DNA of 64,000 nucleotides from an uncultured Eubacteriales bacterium (GCA_934476545.1 CAKSOB010000001.1:1-64000), one strand, 5' to 3'; numbered from the stretch's first letter, positions 52,638-61,486 are shown. Made by a program: numbers and translations. Notes: generated by a model from the letters alone, not told the origin.

Positions 52638-53303
52638 TTACGGCAGCAACGGCAACAGCTCTTGAACATCGTGAATGCAATGATCGGCAATTTCCAATTC
52701 CTCCGGTTTTCCGTAACCGTATAAGCAGCCGATAGATGGCAGCCCAAAGGTTTTTGCCACTTCCATATCGTGGCGACGATCTCCGATCACCACATAATGT
52801 CCGGCATCGAAATCTTTTTCAATCTCTCGGAAGATTTCTGTTTTGGGGGCAAAATCATAGGATTCGCAGTCGTAGTATCGGTCAAAGTATTGGTCCATGT
52901 GAAAGGCATTTCGGTTTGCGTCCATATAGCGTTTCCGGCAGTTGCTCAGCACCACCATGTGATATCCACGGCGCTTCAGTTCCGCAAGGGTTTCTTCCGC
53001 CCCCTCATACCACCTTGCCTGACCTTCTTCAATCATTGCCAGCATTTCTTCACCTAGACCAACGCTGTATGTCATCATCAAATCTCGGCTGATATCCGGC
53101 ATAAACTCCAACCACATTTCCACAGCACTATATCCCAAGAATCGTGTAATCTCCTCCGGATCCCATTCTCGAAATTCCACAACACCATCTCGCACCATGC
53201 GGTCATACATATTCAAGAACGCCGGAACATAAATCAGCGCACTGTTATTCAGCGTTCCGTCATAATCAAAAATCAGGACTGTATCCTGTTGTCGCGTTTC
53301 CAT
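52638..53303 (-). CDS. HAD-family phosphatase, last gene of the riboflavin operon
   Basis: 221 residues with HAD motifs: I (LIFDYDGTLNNS), II (VVLSNC), III (Lys in APKTEIF) and IV (VIGDRRHDMEVA), and a C1-type helical cap. The ATG begins one base after the ribH stop. The riboflavin pathway needs a phosphatase between RibD and RibH (ARPP to ARP), and in many bacteria it is unassigned or supplied by HAD enzymes such as YigB or YcsE. So this is a strong candidate for that step. It is of the Gph type; substrate unproven. Confidence 0.87.
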   Translation of the reverse strand: METRQQDTVLIFDYDGTLNNSALIYVPAFLNMYDRMVRDGVVEFREWDPEEITRFLGYSAVEMWLEFMPDISRDLMMTYSVGLGEEMLAMIEEGQARWYEGAEETLAELKRRGYHMVVLSNCRKRYMDANRNAFHMDQYFDRYYDCESYDFAPKTEIFREIEKDFDAGHYVVIGDRRHDMEVAKTFGLPSIGCLYGYGKPEELEIADHCIHDVQELLPLLP

Positions 53304-53304
53304 G

Positions 53305-53766
53305 TTAAATCTGTTTCAACAGGTTTGCCATCTCAATGGCAGTCACAGCAGCATCAAAACCCTTATTGCCTGCCTTGGTACCTGCACGCTCAATTGCCTG
53401 CTCGATGGTATCGGTGGTCAACACACCAAATGCAACCGGCACATCGCTGTCGAGAGAAACGGATGCCACACCCTTAGATACCTCTGCGCAAACATAATCA
53501 TAGTGCGAGGTAGAGCCACGAATGACAGCGCCTAGGCAGATTACTGCATCATACTTGCCGCTCTTTGCCAAACGCTTTGCTGCCAGTGGCAGTTCAAATG
53601 CGCCCGGAACCCAAACGAGATCAATATTGTTGGTATCTGCGCCGTGACGCTCCAAAGCATCTTGCGCGCCGCCAATCAGCTTGGATACGATAAATTCATT
53701 AAAACGAGAAGCGCAAATGCCTACCTTCAGTCCTTGTGCGATCAAATTACCCTGTACGATGTTCAT
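53305..53766 (-). CDS. ribH: 6,7-dimethyl-8-ribityllumazine synthase
   Basis: 153 residues, capsid-forming enzyme of riboflavin synthesis. Motifs: [19 protein letters not shown] and [14 protein letters not shown] (with the catalytic His). AAGGAAG precedes the ATG. Directly followed by the HAD gene. Confidence 0.96.
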   Translation of the reverse strand: MNIVQGNLIAQGLKVGICASRFNEFIVSKLIGGAQDALERHGADTNNIDLVWVPGAFELPLAAKRLAKSGKYDAVICLGAVIRGSTSHYDYVCAEVSKGVASVSLDSDVPVAFGVLTTDTIEQAIERAGTKAGNKGFDAAVTAIEMANLLKQI

Positions 53767-53820
53767 AGCTTAATTCCTTCCTTTGATAAAAAATATAATT
53801 TATTTAATAGTTTGTTTTCT

Positions 53821-55071
53821 TTATTTATGGCAGCAAGGGCAGCCGTTGTGATGCTCCTGTGCATCCTGCTCTGTGTAATCCAACATATGTCCCATCTTTT
53901 GCTGCTTTGTTTTCAGGTAGAACTCATTGTCCTCTTTGTAGTCCATCTGAATCGGTACACGCTCTACAATCTCAATGCCATAGCCCTCCAAGCCATTGAT
54001 CTTCTTCGGATTGTTGGTCATCAGACGGAGCTTCGTTGCGCCGAGATCATTCAGAATCTGTGCGCCGATACCATAATCCCGCATATCTGCCGGAAAGCCC
54101 AGCTTCAGGTTGGCTTCTACCGTATCCAATCCCTGATCCTGCAAAGCGTATGCCCGCAGCTTGTTAATCAGACCAATGCCTCTGCCCTCTTGCCGCATAT
54201 ACACAAGAACGCCCTTGCCCTCCCGTGCAATTTGCTTCATAGCTGCTTGGAACTGCTCCCCGCAGTCGCAGCGGAGAGAGCCGAGAGCATCACCGGTCAA
54301 GCACTCGGAATGCACACGAGTCAGCACGGCTTCACCCTCATGAATATCGCCCATAACCAATGCCACATGATGTTCGCCGTTAGTTTTGTTCTGATATCCA
54401 TAAATGCGGAAGTGACCGTACTTGGTTGGCATATCCGCCTCTGTTACCCGCTGAATGGAGGATTCTGTCCGGCGGCGATAGGCAATCAAATCTGCAATGG
54501 TAATGAATGGAATCTGATATTCCTTTGCAAAGGCTTGCAGCTCTGCGGTACGCATCATGGTTCCGTCCTCTCGCATAACCTCACAGCAAATGCCCACCGG
54601 TGCCAGTCCTGCCAAACGGCACAAATCCACGGTAGCCTCGGTGTGACCGGTGCGAACGAGCACGCCGCCATCCTTTGCTTCCAGTGGGAACATATGACCC
54701 GGACGACGGAAATCTGATGGCTTTGCATCGGGAGATGCAGCTTTGCGAGCCGTGAGTCCACGCTCTACTGCGGAAATTCCGGTTGTGGTTTCCACATGGT
54801 CAATGGATACGGTAAATGCCGTAGCGTGGTTGTCTGTATTCTGCTCCACCATTTGGGACAGCTCCAGCTTCTGCGCCACCTCTCGGCTCATTGGCATACA
54901 AATCAAGCCCTTTGCATGGGTTGCCATAAAGTTAATGTTCTCTGTGGTGGCAAACTCTGCGGCGCAAATTAAGTCGCCTTCGTTTTCTCGATCTTCGTCA
55001 TCTGTCACCATGATCATCTTACCTTGCTGCATGGCAAGGATTGCTTCTTCGATTGTACTGTATTGAAACAT
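53821..55071 (-). CDS. ribBA: Bifunctional DHBP synthase / GTP cyclohydrolase II
   Basis: 416 residues. N-terminal RibB (1-205): [12 protein letters not shown] with [18 protein letters not shown]; it makes dihydroxybutanone phosphate. C-terminal RibA (206-416): zinc motif [18 protein letters not shown] and the active-site [11 protein letters not shown]; it opens GTP. GGAGGTC precedes the ATG. Ends with a Cys/His-rich tail ([10 protein letters not shown]) which is common in this clade. Confidence 0.96.
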   Translation of the reverse strand: MFQYSTIEEAILAMQQGKMIMVTDDEDRENEGDLICAAEFATTENINFMATHAKGLICMPMSREVAQKLELSQMVEQNTDNHATAFTVSIDHVETTTGISAVERGLTARKAASPDAKPSDFRRPGHMFPLEAKDGGVLVRTGHTEATVDLCRLAGLAPVGICCEVMREDGTMMRTAELQAFAKEYQIPFITIADLIAYRRRTESSIQRVTEADMPTKYGHFRIYGYQNKTNGEHHVALVMGDIHEGEAVLTRVHSECLTGDALGSLRCDCGEQFQAAMKQIAREGKGVLVYMRQEGRGIGLINKLRAYALQDQGLDTVEANLKLGFPADMRDYGIGAQILNDLGATKLRLMTNNPKKINGLEGYGIEIVERVPIQMDYKEDNEFYLKTKQQKMGHMLDYTEQDAQEHHNGCPCCHK

Positions 55072-55105
55072 TGCTCAGACCTCCTAATGGTCAAAAAATT
55101 GCTGT

Positions 55106-55756
55106 TTATAAAAATCCGTGCTCTGCCAAAAATGCAGTGGTGAGCGCCGGTTTTGTTTCTGTTTTTTGGGAAAGCCCCATGAGCTTTTCCACATATTTCC
55201 CGATCATGTCGCACTCTAAGTTCACACGATCGCCCACCTTCTGCCGAAGCAGGGTGGTTTCCGCGCCGGTGTGAGGAATGACGGATACTCGAAATACGGT
55301 ATCGGTCACATCCACCACCGTTAAGCTGATACCGTCAATGGCAATGGAGCCTTTTTCAATAATATAGCGCAGAATGGACGGTTCCGCTTGAATGGTCACC
55401 CAAACAGCATTGTCATCCCGCTCCATGTTGGTAATGGTGCCGGTACCGTCAATATGTCCGCTGACAATATGACCGCCCAGACGAGTATCCGGCCGCAGCG
55501 CCCGCTCCAGATTCACAGGGCTGCCCGGCGTCAGACTACCCAACTTGGTGCGGCGCATGGTTTCCGCCATCACATCGGCGGTAAAGCAATCCTCTGTTAA
55601 AGAGGTGACGGTTAAGCACACGCCGCTGGTGCAAATGCTATCCCCAACTTTTGTATCTTCCAGTACCTTTTTGCCGCCGATGGTCAGCCGACTGGACTTT
55701 ACTCCCGGCTGCACCGCACGAACGGTACCGATTTCTTCTATAATTCCTGTAAACAT
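55106..55756 (-). CDS. ribE: Riboflavin synthase alpha subunit
   Basis: 216 residues made of two lumazine-binding repeats (each starts with a GxV/GTV pattern; MFTGIIEEIGTV and LGGHIVSGHIDGTGTI). Produces riboflavin by dismutation of two lumazine molecules. I choose ATG at 55756 (AGGAGG 5 bases upstream); a GTG at 55762 is in frame but overlaps the site. Some authors call it ribC. Confidence 0.96.
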   Translation of the reverse strand: MFTGIIEEIGTVRAVQPGVKSSRLTIGGKKVLEDTKVGDSICTSGVCLTVTSLTEDCFTADVMAETMRRTKLGSLTPGSPVNLERALRPDTRLGGHIVSGHIDGTGTITNMERDDNAVWVTIQAEPSILRYIIEKGSIAIDGISLTVVDVTDTVFRVSVIPHTGAETTLLRQKVGDRVNLECDMIGKYVEKLMGLSQKTETKPALTTAFLAEHGFL

Positions 55757-55765
55757 ATGCACCTC

Positions 55766-56851
55766 CTATTGCAGATAACCGGTAAATTTCCAGTCTTCTC
55801 CAATTTGCTGTACCTGTAATCCGGTGACCTGCGGCGCATCCTGAAGATGCGCTACACCCACACCGCCCACCGGTGTTTTGGATTGTGCGCCGCCGATCAA
55901 TTTCGGGGCAATATAGGTAATGACCTCCTGCACAATGCCTTGCCGCAAGGCGCTGTCATTTAATGTGCTGCCGCCTTCCAACAAAATGCTGTCCAACTTT
56001 CGTTCACCCAAGCGAGCCATCAAATCGGAAAGGTCTACCCGACCCTCTCGCTCTTTACAAACCAAAACGGTAACGCCCATAGCTTCTAAGGCTTTTTTCT
56101 GTTCGGGGGACGCCTTCTCCGTGGTTGCCAAAATGGTGGGAGCAACCTCCTGATTCTGCAAAACCTTTGCCGTCAGCGGAATCCGCAAAGCGCTGTCCAC
56201 AATGATTCTGGTGGGGTTTGCGCCATACTCCAACCGGCAGGTCAGCTGCGGATCATCCTGCAAAACGGTATTCACACCCACCATAATACCTGCCAGTCGG
56301 TGGCGGAGATGCTGCACATCCTGTCGTGCCGCTTCTCCCGTAATCCATTTGGATTCTCCGTTTGGCGCAGCGATTTTGCCATCTAAGCTCATGGCGGTTT
56401 TCATCACCACATAGGGTGTCTTTGTTGTAATATAATGAAAAAACACCCGATTCATGGCATCGCATTCCGCTCGAAGAAAATCAGTGACCACTTCAATTCC
56501 GGCATCCCGCAGCTTTTGCGCGCCTCGTCCCGACACTAACGGGTTGGGATCTCGACTGCCAATCACCACACGCCCTACCTTTTTCTCAATGAGCAAATCG
56601 GCACAGGGGGGTGTTTTTCCATAATGGGAGCATGGCTCCAAGGTAACGTATACCGTTGCGCCGGTTAAATCACACTGAGCGCTGCGAACGGCATTGACCT
56701 CTGCGTGAGGTTCTCCATACCGCTGATGATAGCCTTGTCCCACCAACACACCGTCTTTTACAATGACCGCACCCACTAATGGATTGGGATTTACCCAACC
56801 TTCTCCCTGTTTTGCCAGAGAAATTGCCAACCGCATCCATTTTTCTTCCAT
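55766..56851 (-). CDS. ribD: Bifunctional deaminase-reductase
   Basis: 361 residues. N-terminal deaminase domain (1-145): zinc site in HAEVNAVRSA and PCSHYGKTPPC. C-terminal reductase domain (150-361) with the Rossmann-like region VVMKTAMSLDGKIA. First gene of the riboflavin operon, behind the FMN riboswitch terminator. The ATG lies about 10 bases after AAAGGGTGGGAG. Confidence 0.96.
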   Translation of the reverse strand: MEEKWMRLAISLAKQGEGWVNPNPLVGAVIVKDGVLVGQGYHQRYGEPHAEVNAVRSAQCDLTGATVYVTLEPCSHYGKTPPCADLLIEKKVGRVVIGSRDPNPLVSGRGAQKLRDAGIEVVTDFLRAECDAMNRVFFHYITTKTPYVVMKTAMSLDGKIAAPNGESKWITGEAARQDVQHLRHRLAGIMVGVNTVLQDDPQLTCRLEYGANPTRIIVDSALRIPLTAKVLQNQEVAPTILATTEKASPEQKKALEAMGVTVLVCKEREGRVDLSDLMARLGERKLDSILLEGGSTLNDSALRQGIVQEVITYIAPKLIGGAQSKTPVGGVGVAHLQDAPQVTGLQVQQIGEDWKFTGYLQ

Positions 56852-56902
56852 ATAGCTCCCACCCTTTCTTTTGTGAGCGCTTTCGTTTTATGCAAATAAT
56901 AT

Positions 56903-56936
56903 AAAAAATCCCCGAAAGCTACTACACCTCGGGGTT
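56903..56936 (-). terminator. FMN-riboswitch terminator
   Basis: CCCCGA (minus strand; 56910-56915 complement 56929-56934) forms a stem with TCGGGG and is followed by ATTTTTT. It lies between the RFN element and ribD, so binding of FMN should stop transcription. Confidence 0.85.
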
Positions 56937-56952
56937 ATTACGCACAAGCGTT

Positions 56953-57075
56953 GTTCTTCTCTCATCCAGACTGTACTGTCGGCTTCGGAATCGCACCGAA
57001 TCCTGCCTTGCGGCTTGTGGGCTGATGGCAACTGCCAAACACCACCGGTAGGGACTTGCACCCTGCCCCGAAGAA
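56953..57075 (-). ncRNA. FMN riboswitch (RFN element)
   Basis: On the minus strand the conserved elements come in order: TTCGGGGCAGGGTG (P1 and start), the AGTCCC-ACCGG region, GGCAGTTGCC-like arm, CAAGCCGCAAGGCAGGATTCGGTG, and GATTCCGAAGCCGACAGT followed by AGTCTGGATGAGAGAAG. These are the hallmark positions of the RFN element. It controls the ribD-ribE-ribBA-ribH-HAD operon. Confidence 0.97.
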
Positions 57076-57102
57076 ACAAATATTCTGATTGTCTACAAAT
57101 TC

Positions 57103-57131
57103 AGTGTATCATCTTGTTTCGGGGAAGTCAA
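57103..57131 (-). promoter_or_regulatory. Sigma-A promoter of the riboflavin operon
   Basis: TTGACT (57126-57131), 17 bases and TACACT (57103-57108). The -35 box contains the TGA stop codon of the preceding phosphopantetheinyl transferase gene. Transcription starts just before the riboswitch. Confidence 0.78.
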
Positions 57132-57688
57132 GGGCTGCTCGTGACACAAATTTTACAATTTTGAAAACTTTTTTCCAATACAATCACACCTTGTTCCGTT
57201 GCCCCCGGTCGTAATCCTCGACCGGATAACTTCCCCAAGGCCTCTTTTCTTGCCCACAAGGTAAAGAACGCATCCTCTGTTGCGCCCCATTGAGCGAAAA
57301 GTCCCAGCTCCTCCGGCGTAAAAAAGCGATTTGCCAATTTTCGAAAGCGAATCGGTCGAATCTCCTGCAAATCCACTCCCACCGGACGGTCACTAACTGC
57401 ACAAATACAATGAAAACCGCTATGGCTGATATTAAAATGAACACCCTCATGAGAAATTACCTGGGGTTTCCCTGTTGCATCGGGAGCAGTTTGCAAGGAT
57501 TTGGGAGAAATCCCAAAGGTTTTCCACATTCCGTAGCGCAGCAATAGTTCCCCTGTAATGCCCACTTTGGCATCCTCCAATTTGGAGCGACGAAGCCGTT
57601 CCGCTTTTTCCGGATGGATTCGTGGAAGCCATCGTTCCAAAACAGCAGGAGAAAGCGGTTGGCTGTCCGTATAATAAAGCTGTACCAT
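57128..57688 (-). CDS. 4'-phosphopantetheinyl transferase (Sfp/AcpT type)
   Basis: 186 residues. The transferase signature is in HFNISHS, GVDLQEI and FFTLWARKEALGKL (Asp-Glu metal site). It attaches phosphopantetheine from CoA to carrier proteins. Size is below Sfp (224), closer to the AcpT/short class. Divergent from the lipoprotein gene. The rib promoter is placed on its stop codon, so the gene shares its end with the next transcription unit. Confidence 0.9.
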   Translation of the reverse strand: MVQLYYTDSQPLSPAVLERWLPRIHPEKAERLRRSKLEDAKVGITGELLLRYGMWKTFGISPKSLQTAPDATGKPQVISHEGVHFNISHSGFHCICAVSDRPVGVDLQEIRPIRFRKLANRFFTPEELGLFAQWGATEDAFFTLWARKEALGKLSGRGLRPGATEQGVIVLEKSFQNCKICVTSSP

Positions 57689-57718
57689 ATCCTCTCTCCT
57701 TTCTGTAAATCGTATCTT

Positions 57719-57747
57719 ATTGTACGCCGTTTCCGTGATTTTGTCAA
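57719..57747 (-). promoter_or_regulatory. Sigma-A promoter of the phosphopantetheinyl transferase
   Basis: TTGACA (57742-57747), 17 bases and TACAAT (57719-57724) on the minus strand; GAAAGGAGAGAGG follows before the ATG. Confidence 0.8.
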
Positions 57748-57782
57748 AAGAAATGCGACACTTTCAAGTTTTTTTGTTCTTC

Positions 57783-57811
57783 TTGCAATCTAAAAAAAGT
57801 TATGTTATACT
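57783..57811 (+). promoter_or_regulatory. Sigma-A promoter of the lipoprotein gene
   Basis: TTGCAA (57783-57788), 17 bases and TATACT (57806-57811); 51 bases before the ATG. Divergent from the promoter at 57719. Confidence 0.75.
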
Positions 57812-57862
57812 GATTTTGATTCGTTTGAATTTTTGAACCTTCCGTAAAGGACGTGATGTATC

Positions 57863-58330
57863 ATGAAAAAACTTTTAAAAGCCTCGCTGCTCTTGTTGCT
57901 CCCAATCATGTGCTTGTTGGCATTTGTTGCTTGTAAAGCGCCAACCGGACCGGTCAACTATAATGTAAGCGGCGCAGCCAATGATATTCCTACCATCACC
58001 AGTGTTGTCGGCGAGAGAACCTTTGAAGGCTCCTCTGTGACCCGCCATGCAAAAGCCGAAAAGGGAAATTTGTCCGTTACCTGCGTGTACAGCGGCGCTT
58101 CTGACCCTGCAGAGGATGTGGAAGCCTATTGTAAAGTGTTGGTGGAAGAGAACGGCTTCACACAGCTCTCTTCCTTTGATTCTGGCAGCGGTGCCGTTTT
58201 AACCACACGCCCCAATAACGATGGGCAAGCTGTACGAATGACCATTACCCCTACCAATAACGACGGTTATACCATTGTGGTAGAATCCGTAGGAACCACC
58301 GAATCCGTCTTGGGATCTGTCTCAGAATAA
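57863..58330 (+). CDS. Putative lipoprotein, unknown function
   Basis: 155 residues. A signal peptide (KKLLKASLLLLLPIMCLLAF) ends in FVAC, a usable lipobox, with Cys near residue 24. The mature part is mostly short beta strands with Thr, Ser, Asn and Gly, no motif that I know. AAGGACGTG precedes the ATG. Single-gene unit between a promoter and a terminator. Confidence 0.75.
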   Translation: MKKLLKASLLLLLPIMCLLAFVACKAPTGPVNYNVSGAANDIPTITSVVGERTFEGSSVTRHAKAEKGNLSVTCVYSGASDPAEDVEAYCKVLVEENGFTQLSSFDSGSGAVLTTRPNNDGQAVRMTITPTNNDGYTIVVESVGTTESVLGSVSE

Positions 58331-58336
58331 GGCGAG

Positions 58337-58369
58337 AAAAGCAGTATCGTGTCGATGCTGCTTTTCCTT
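58337..58369 (+). terminator. Terminator after the lipoprotein gene
   Basis: Stem AAAAGCAGTATCG with CGATGCTGCTTTT (one T-G pair, loop TGT), followed by CCTTTTT. Confidence 0.85.
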
Positions 58370-58429
58370 TTTGCGGAAATTCGACACGCTTTGTCGCTCC
58401 CACTTTATCTTGATTTAACATTCTATTCC

Positions 58430-58458
58430 TTGACTTCCCTTGGGAATTATCTTACAAT
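58430..58458 (+). promoter_or_regulatory. Sigma-A promoter of the flippase operon
   Basis: TTGACT (58430-58435), 17 bases and TACAAT (58453-58458), 58 bases before the coding start. Confidence 0.78.
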
Positions 58459-58515
58459 ATATTAGTTATAGAGATGTCATTTTTGATTTTGCAAGGAGAA
58501 AGGCGGTGATTTTCT

Positions 58516-59910
58516 CTGAATAAATACAAGCATCTTGCAAAAAACACTGTAATTTTTGCCATTGGTACCTTCAGCTCCAAGCTGCTTACCTTTGTCATGA
58601 TGCCCGTGTATACCTACTCCCTTGCCACCGGCGAATACGGTAACTTTAACCTGATTGTTCAAACAGCAAACTTGCTGATGCCGGTGGTTACAGTGGGAAT
58701 GTCACAGGCGATCATTCGCTTCGGTGTAGACCGCAGCTATAGTCGTCCTGACGTATTCTCCACCAGTTTTTATTCCACGGTCGCAGCGTTCCTTGCGCTG
58801 CTGTGCTTCTCCCCTCTATTGGGAATGATGGGATTCTTGGGCAAGTACACGTGGCTGCTCATGCTCTACATTCTCATGTCCAGCTTCCGACAGATTTGCA
58901 GCCAGTTCACCCGTGCCAAGGGCGCAACCAAGCTCTTCGCCTTAGACGGTATGATCAGTACCGCTACCAACTGTCTGTTTACCATTATATTCCTGTTGGG
59001 CTTCCACATGGGTGTAACCGGTGCCTTGTTGGCGGTTATTCTGTCGGACTTCTTATCCATTCTGTTCCTGTTTTGGGCTGCCAGCCTGTACCGCTATTTG
59101 CGGCTCCGTGGCATCAACCGAATAACATGGAAAAGTATGCTGAAGTTTGCGCTGCCACTGATTCCAACACAGATTTTCTGGTGGATCGTTTCCGTATCCG
59201 ACCAATATCTGGTTGCTTTTATGATCAGCGACTCCGCCAATGGTATCTATGCCGCAGCGTATAAGGTTCCTACCATTTTGATGGTGGTTGCCACCATCTT
59301 TATGGACGCTTGGCAAATCAGTGCGGTGCAAGAAAACAACGCTCAACGCGCCAGATTCTTTACCAAGGTGTTCAACGCCTATCAGGTCATCATGCTGTTT
59401 GCTTCCGCTTGTTTGATTCCATTCTCCAAGCTGCTGACAAAAATCCTGACCTCCGATGCCTACTATGAGTCTTGGAAATATATTCCGTTCCTCATTTTGG
59501 CAACGGCATTCTGCAACTTGGTCAACTTCACCGGCAGCGTCTACATGGTAGAAAAACGAAGCGTTGCTGCATTGATCACCACCATTATGGGTGCTGCCAT
59601 CAACTGCGGCTTAAACGTCATCCTGATCCCGCTCTGGGGCATTCAGGGCGCAGCTGTGGCAACGTTCATCAGCTACTTTGTTGTGTTTGTCGTTCGTATG
59701 ATCCATACTCGACAGTTTATCCACATCCGCTTCAACACCCTGCGGTTTACCGTCAACTTGGTGCTGATCTTAGCCCAAGCATTGGTTATGATCTTTGAGG
59801 TACCCGGATGGCTATTGTATCAGTTGGGATTTGTAGCTCTCTTTATTTTGTTGAACTACAAAACGCTGAAAACCAATCTGTTGGGTATGGTCCGGAAAAG
59901 GAGGGCGTAA
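58516..59910 (+). CDS. Polysaccharide/lipid-linked sugar flippase (MVF/MOP superfamily)
   Basis: About 464 residues, 12-14 membrane helices, typical start NKYKHLAKNTVIFAIGTFSSKLL, then MMPVYTYSLATGEYG. The MOP superfamily includes Wzx and MurJ-like transporters that turn undecaprenyl-linked sugars across the membrane. The first in-frame ATG (58597) is 27 residues too far in; the natural N-terminus matches a CTG at 58516, 6 bases after AGGCGGTGA, the same binding-site variant used by ytfJ. The stop is directly followed by uppP, so flippase and lipid recycling are co-expressed. Confidence 0.87.
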   Translation: MNKYKHLAKNTVIFAIGTFSSKLLTFVMMPVYTYSLATGEYGNFNLIVQTANLLMPVVTVGMSQAIIRFGVDRSYSRPDVFSTSFYSTVAAFLALLCFSPLLGMMGFLGKYTWLLMLYILMSSFRQICSQFTRAKGATKLFALDGMISTATNCLFTIIFLLGFHMGVTGALLAVILSDFLSILFLFWAASLYRYLRLRGINRITWKSMLKFALPLIPTQIFWWIVSVSDQYLVAFMISDSANGIYAAAYKVPTILMVVATIFMDAWQISAVQENNAQRARFFTKVFNAYQVIMLFASACLIPFSKLLTKILTSDAYYESWKYIPFLILATAFCNLVNFTGSVYMVEKRSVAALITTIMGAAINCGLNVILIPLWGIQGAAVATFISYFVVFVVRMIHTRQFIHIRFNTLRFTVNLVLILAQALVMIFEVPGWLLYQLGFVALFILLNYKTLKTNLLGMVRKRRA

Positions 59911-60747
59911 ATGGTAATTGATTTTCTGGAAATTTTGAAGGTTACCTTTTTAGGTATTATAGAGGGGATTACCGAATGGCTGCCAATCAGCAGCACCGGT
60001 CATATGCTGTTGGTTGATGAGTTTGTGCAGCTCAACGTCAGCGATTCCTTCAAAGAAATGTTCTTTGTGGTGATTCAGCTTGGCGCAATTTTGGCGGTTG
60101 TCATTCTCTTTTGGCGAAAAATGTGGCCGTTCCAACTAAAGGACAAAACACAGCCTGTGGTTAAAAAGCAAACGCTTTCTCTGTGGCTGAAAGTTGTAAT
60201 TGCCTGCATTCCGGGCGCTGTGGTTACCCTGCTCTTCGATAACTTCATCGAGGCACATCTCCACACACCGATTGTCATTGCATCCACGTTGATTTTCTAC
60301 GGTTTGGCATTTATTCTGGTAGAAAGCTGGAATAAAATGCGCACCCCTCGAATCAAAACCTTGGAGGACATTGACTACAAGACCGCGCTGTTCATCGGAC
60401 TGTTTCAGATCTTGTCCATCATTCCCGGTACCTCTCGTTCCGGCGCCACCATCATCGGCGCATTGCTCATCGGTGTTTCCCGTGTGGCAGCAGCAGAATT
60501 TACCTTCTTCTTGGCTGTACCGGTTATGTTTGGTCTGAGCGGCTTCAAGCTGTTGAAGTTTGGGTTCCACTTTACACCAACCGAACTGCTGATTCTGGTC
60601 ATTGGCATGGCAGTAGCGTTTGTTGTATCACTCATTGTCATCAAATTTCTTATGGGCTATATTCGCAAGCACGACTTCAAAGTATTCGGTGTGTATCGAA
60701 TTCTATTGGGCTTTGCCGTATTAGCATATTTCCTCTTCCGGGGTTAA
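59911..60747 (+). CDS. uppP: Undecaprenyl-diphosphatase UppP/BacA
   Basis: 278 residues, eight helices. The active-site motifs are EGITEWLPISSTGHM (residues 18-32 region) and PGTSRSGATI. It dephosphorylates undecaprenyl diphosphate to recycle the carrier lipid used in wall synthesis, and gives bacitracin resistance. The ATG follows the flippase stop without gap. It has its own strong terminator just downstream. Confidence 0.96.
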   Translation: MVIDFLEILKVTFLGIIEGITEWLPISSTGHMLLVDEFVQLNVSDSFKEMFFVVIQLGAILAVVILFWRKMWPFQLKDKTQPVVKKQTLSLWLKVVIACIPGAVVTLLFDNFIEAHLHTPIVIASTLIFYGLAFILVESWNKMRTPRIKTLEDIDYKTALFIGLFQILSIIPGTSRSGATIIGALLIGVSRVAAAEFTFFLAVPVMFGLSGFKLLKFGFHFTPTELLILVIGMAVAFVVSLIVIKFLMGYIRKHDFKVFGVYRILLGFAVLAYFLFRG

Positions 60748-60755
60748 GAATGTTT

Positions 60756-60784
60756 GCGAGGGTAATTACCCTCGCTTTTGTTTT
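60756..60784 (+). terminator. Terminator after uppP
   Basis: Perfect 10-base stem GCGAGGGTAA/TTACCCTCGC without loop surplus, followed by TTTTGTTTT. Confidence 0.82.
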
Positions 60785-60812
60785 CGGACGGATTAAAAAA
60801 GGAGCGTTTTAT

Positions 60813-61364
60813 ATGTGGGAACAAGTATTATCATGGGATTCTTCTGCATTGTTGGCATTGCAAGGAATGCACAACCCTGTCTTAGATTTTCTCATGCCGA
60901 TTATCACCACACTGGGAAACGGCGGAATGCTTTGGATTGCTCTGACCGCTGTCCTACTGATTTCCCGAAAAACTCGAAGAATCGCCATCGTCATGGGCGC
61001 AGCGCTGCTCCTCACAGCAGTTGTCACAAGCCTGATTCTAAAACCCTGGATTGCTCGCCCCAGACCCTTTGCAACCTTCCCGTTGGTTTCTATGATCATT
61101 CCGGAGCCGTCAGGATTTTCATTCCCTTCAGGACATACATCCTCCTCTTTTGCGGCGGCGACAGTACTGTGGTTCCGCTCTTGGAAGCTGGCGCTGCCTG
61201 CCACTGTTTTGGCGAGTGCCATCGGCTTCTCCAGACTATACCTGTTCTGCCACTATCCCACCGATGTGTTCATCGGCGCATTGGTTGGCGCCGGCGCAGC
61301 AGTACTTCTAGCGCTGCTGTATAAAGTCACCTTAGACAAACGGTGGTCGCTCCGTGCTTCTTAA
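60813..61364 (+). CDS. PAP2-family membrane phosphatase
   Basis: 183 residues, six helices. All three phosphatase motifs are present: KPWIARPRP (K-x6-RP), FPSGHTSSSFA (PSGH) and SRLYLFCHYPTDV (SRx5HxxxD). Probably acts on undecaprenyl or other lipid diphosphates. AAGGAG lies 9 bases before the ATG; an upstream ATG (60750) lies in the terminator. No promoter of its own seen; it may rely on read-through. Confidence 0.93.
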   Translation: MWEQVLSWDSSALLALQGMHNPVLDFLMPIITTLGNGGMLWIALTAVLLISRKTRRIAIVMGAALLLTAVVTSLILKPWIARPRPFATFPLVSMIIPEPSGFSFPSGHTSSSFAAATVLWFRSWKLALPATVLASAIGFSRLYLFCHYPTDVFIGALVGAGAAVLLALLYKVTLDKRWSLRAS

Positions 61365-61379
61365 CTGATTTTTTCAAAC

Positions 61380-61415
61380 ACCCTCGTAGGAGTTTCTCCT
61401 GTGGGGGTATTTTTT
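61380..61415 (+). terminator. Terminator after the PAP2 gene
   Basis: Stem ACCCTC-AGGAG with CTCCT-GGGGGT (internal mismatch), loop TTT, followed by ATTTTTT. Confidence 0.75.
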
Positions 61416-61458
61416 ATGGAAGCGATGTGGTTATTTGACAGTTTTCTTTATTTATTCA

Positions 61459-61486
61459 TTGTTTTTCCATAATTTCAGTATATAAT
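61459..61486 (+). promoter_or_regulatory. Sigma-A promoter of the P-type ATPase
   Basis: TTGTTT (61459-61464), 16 bases and TATAAT (61481-61486); 42 bases before the TTG start. Confidence 0.65.

Noticed and set aside
56888..57079. 63-codon minus-strand frame
   Set aside because: It lies entirely within the FMN riboswitch and its terminator; the codons are RNA structure, not protein.
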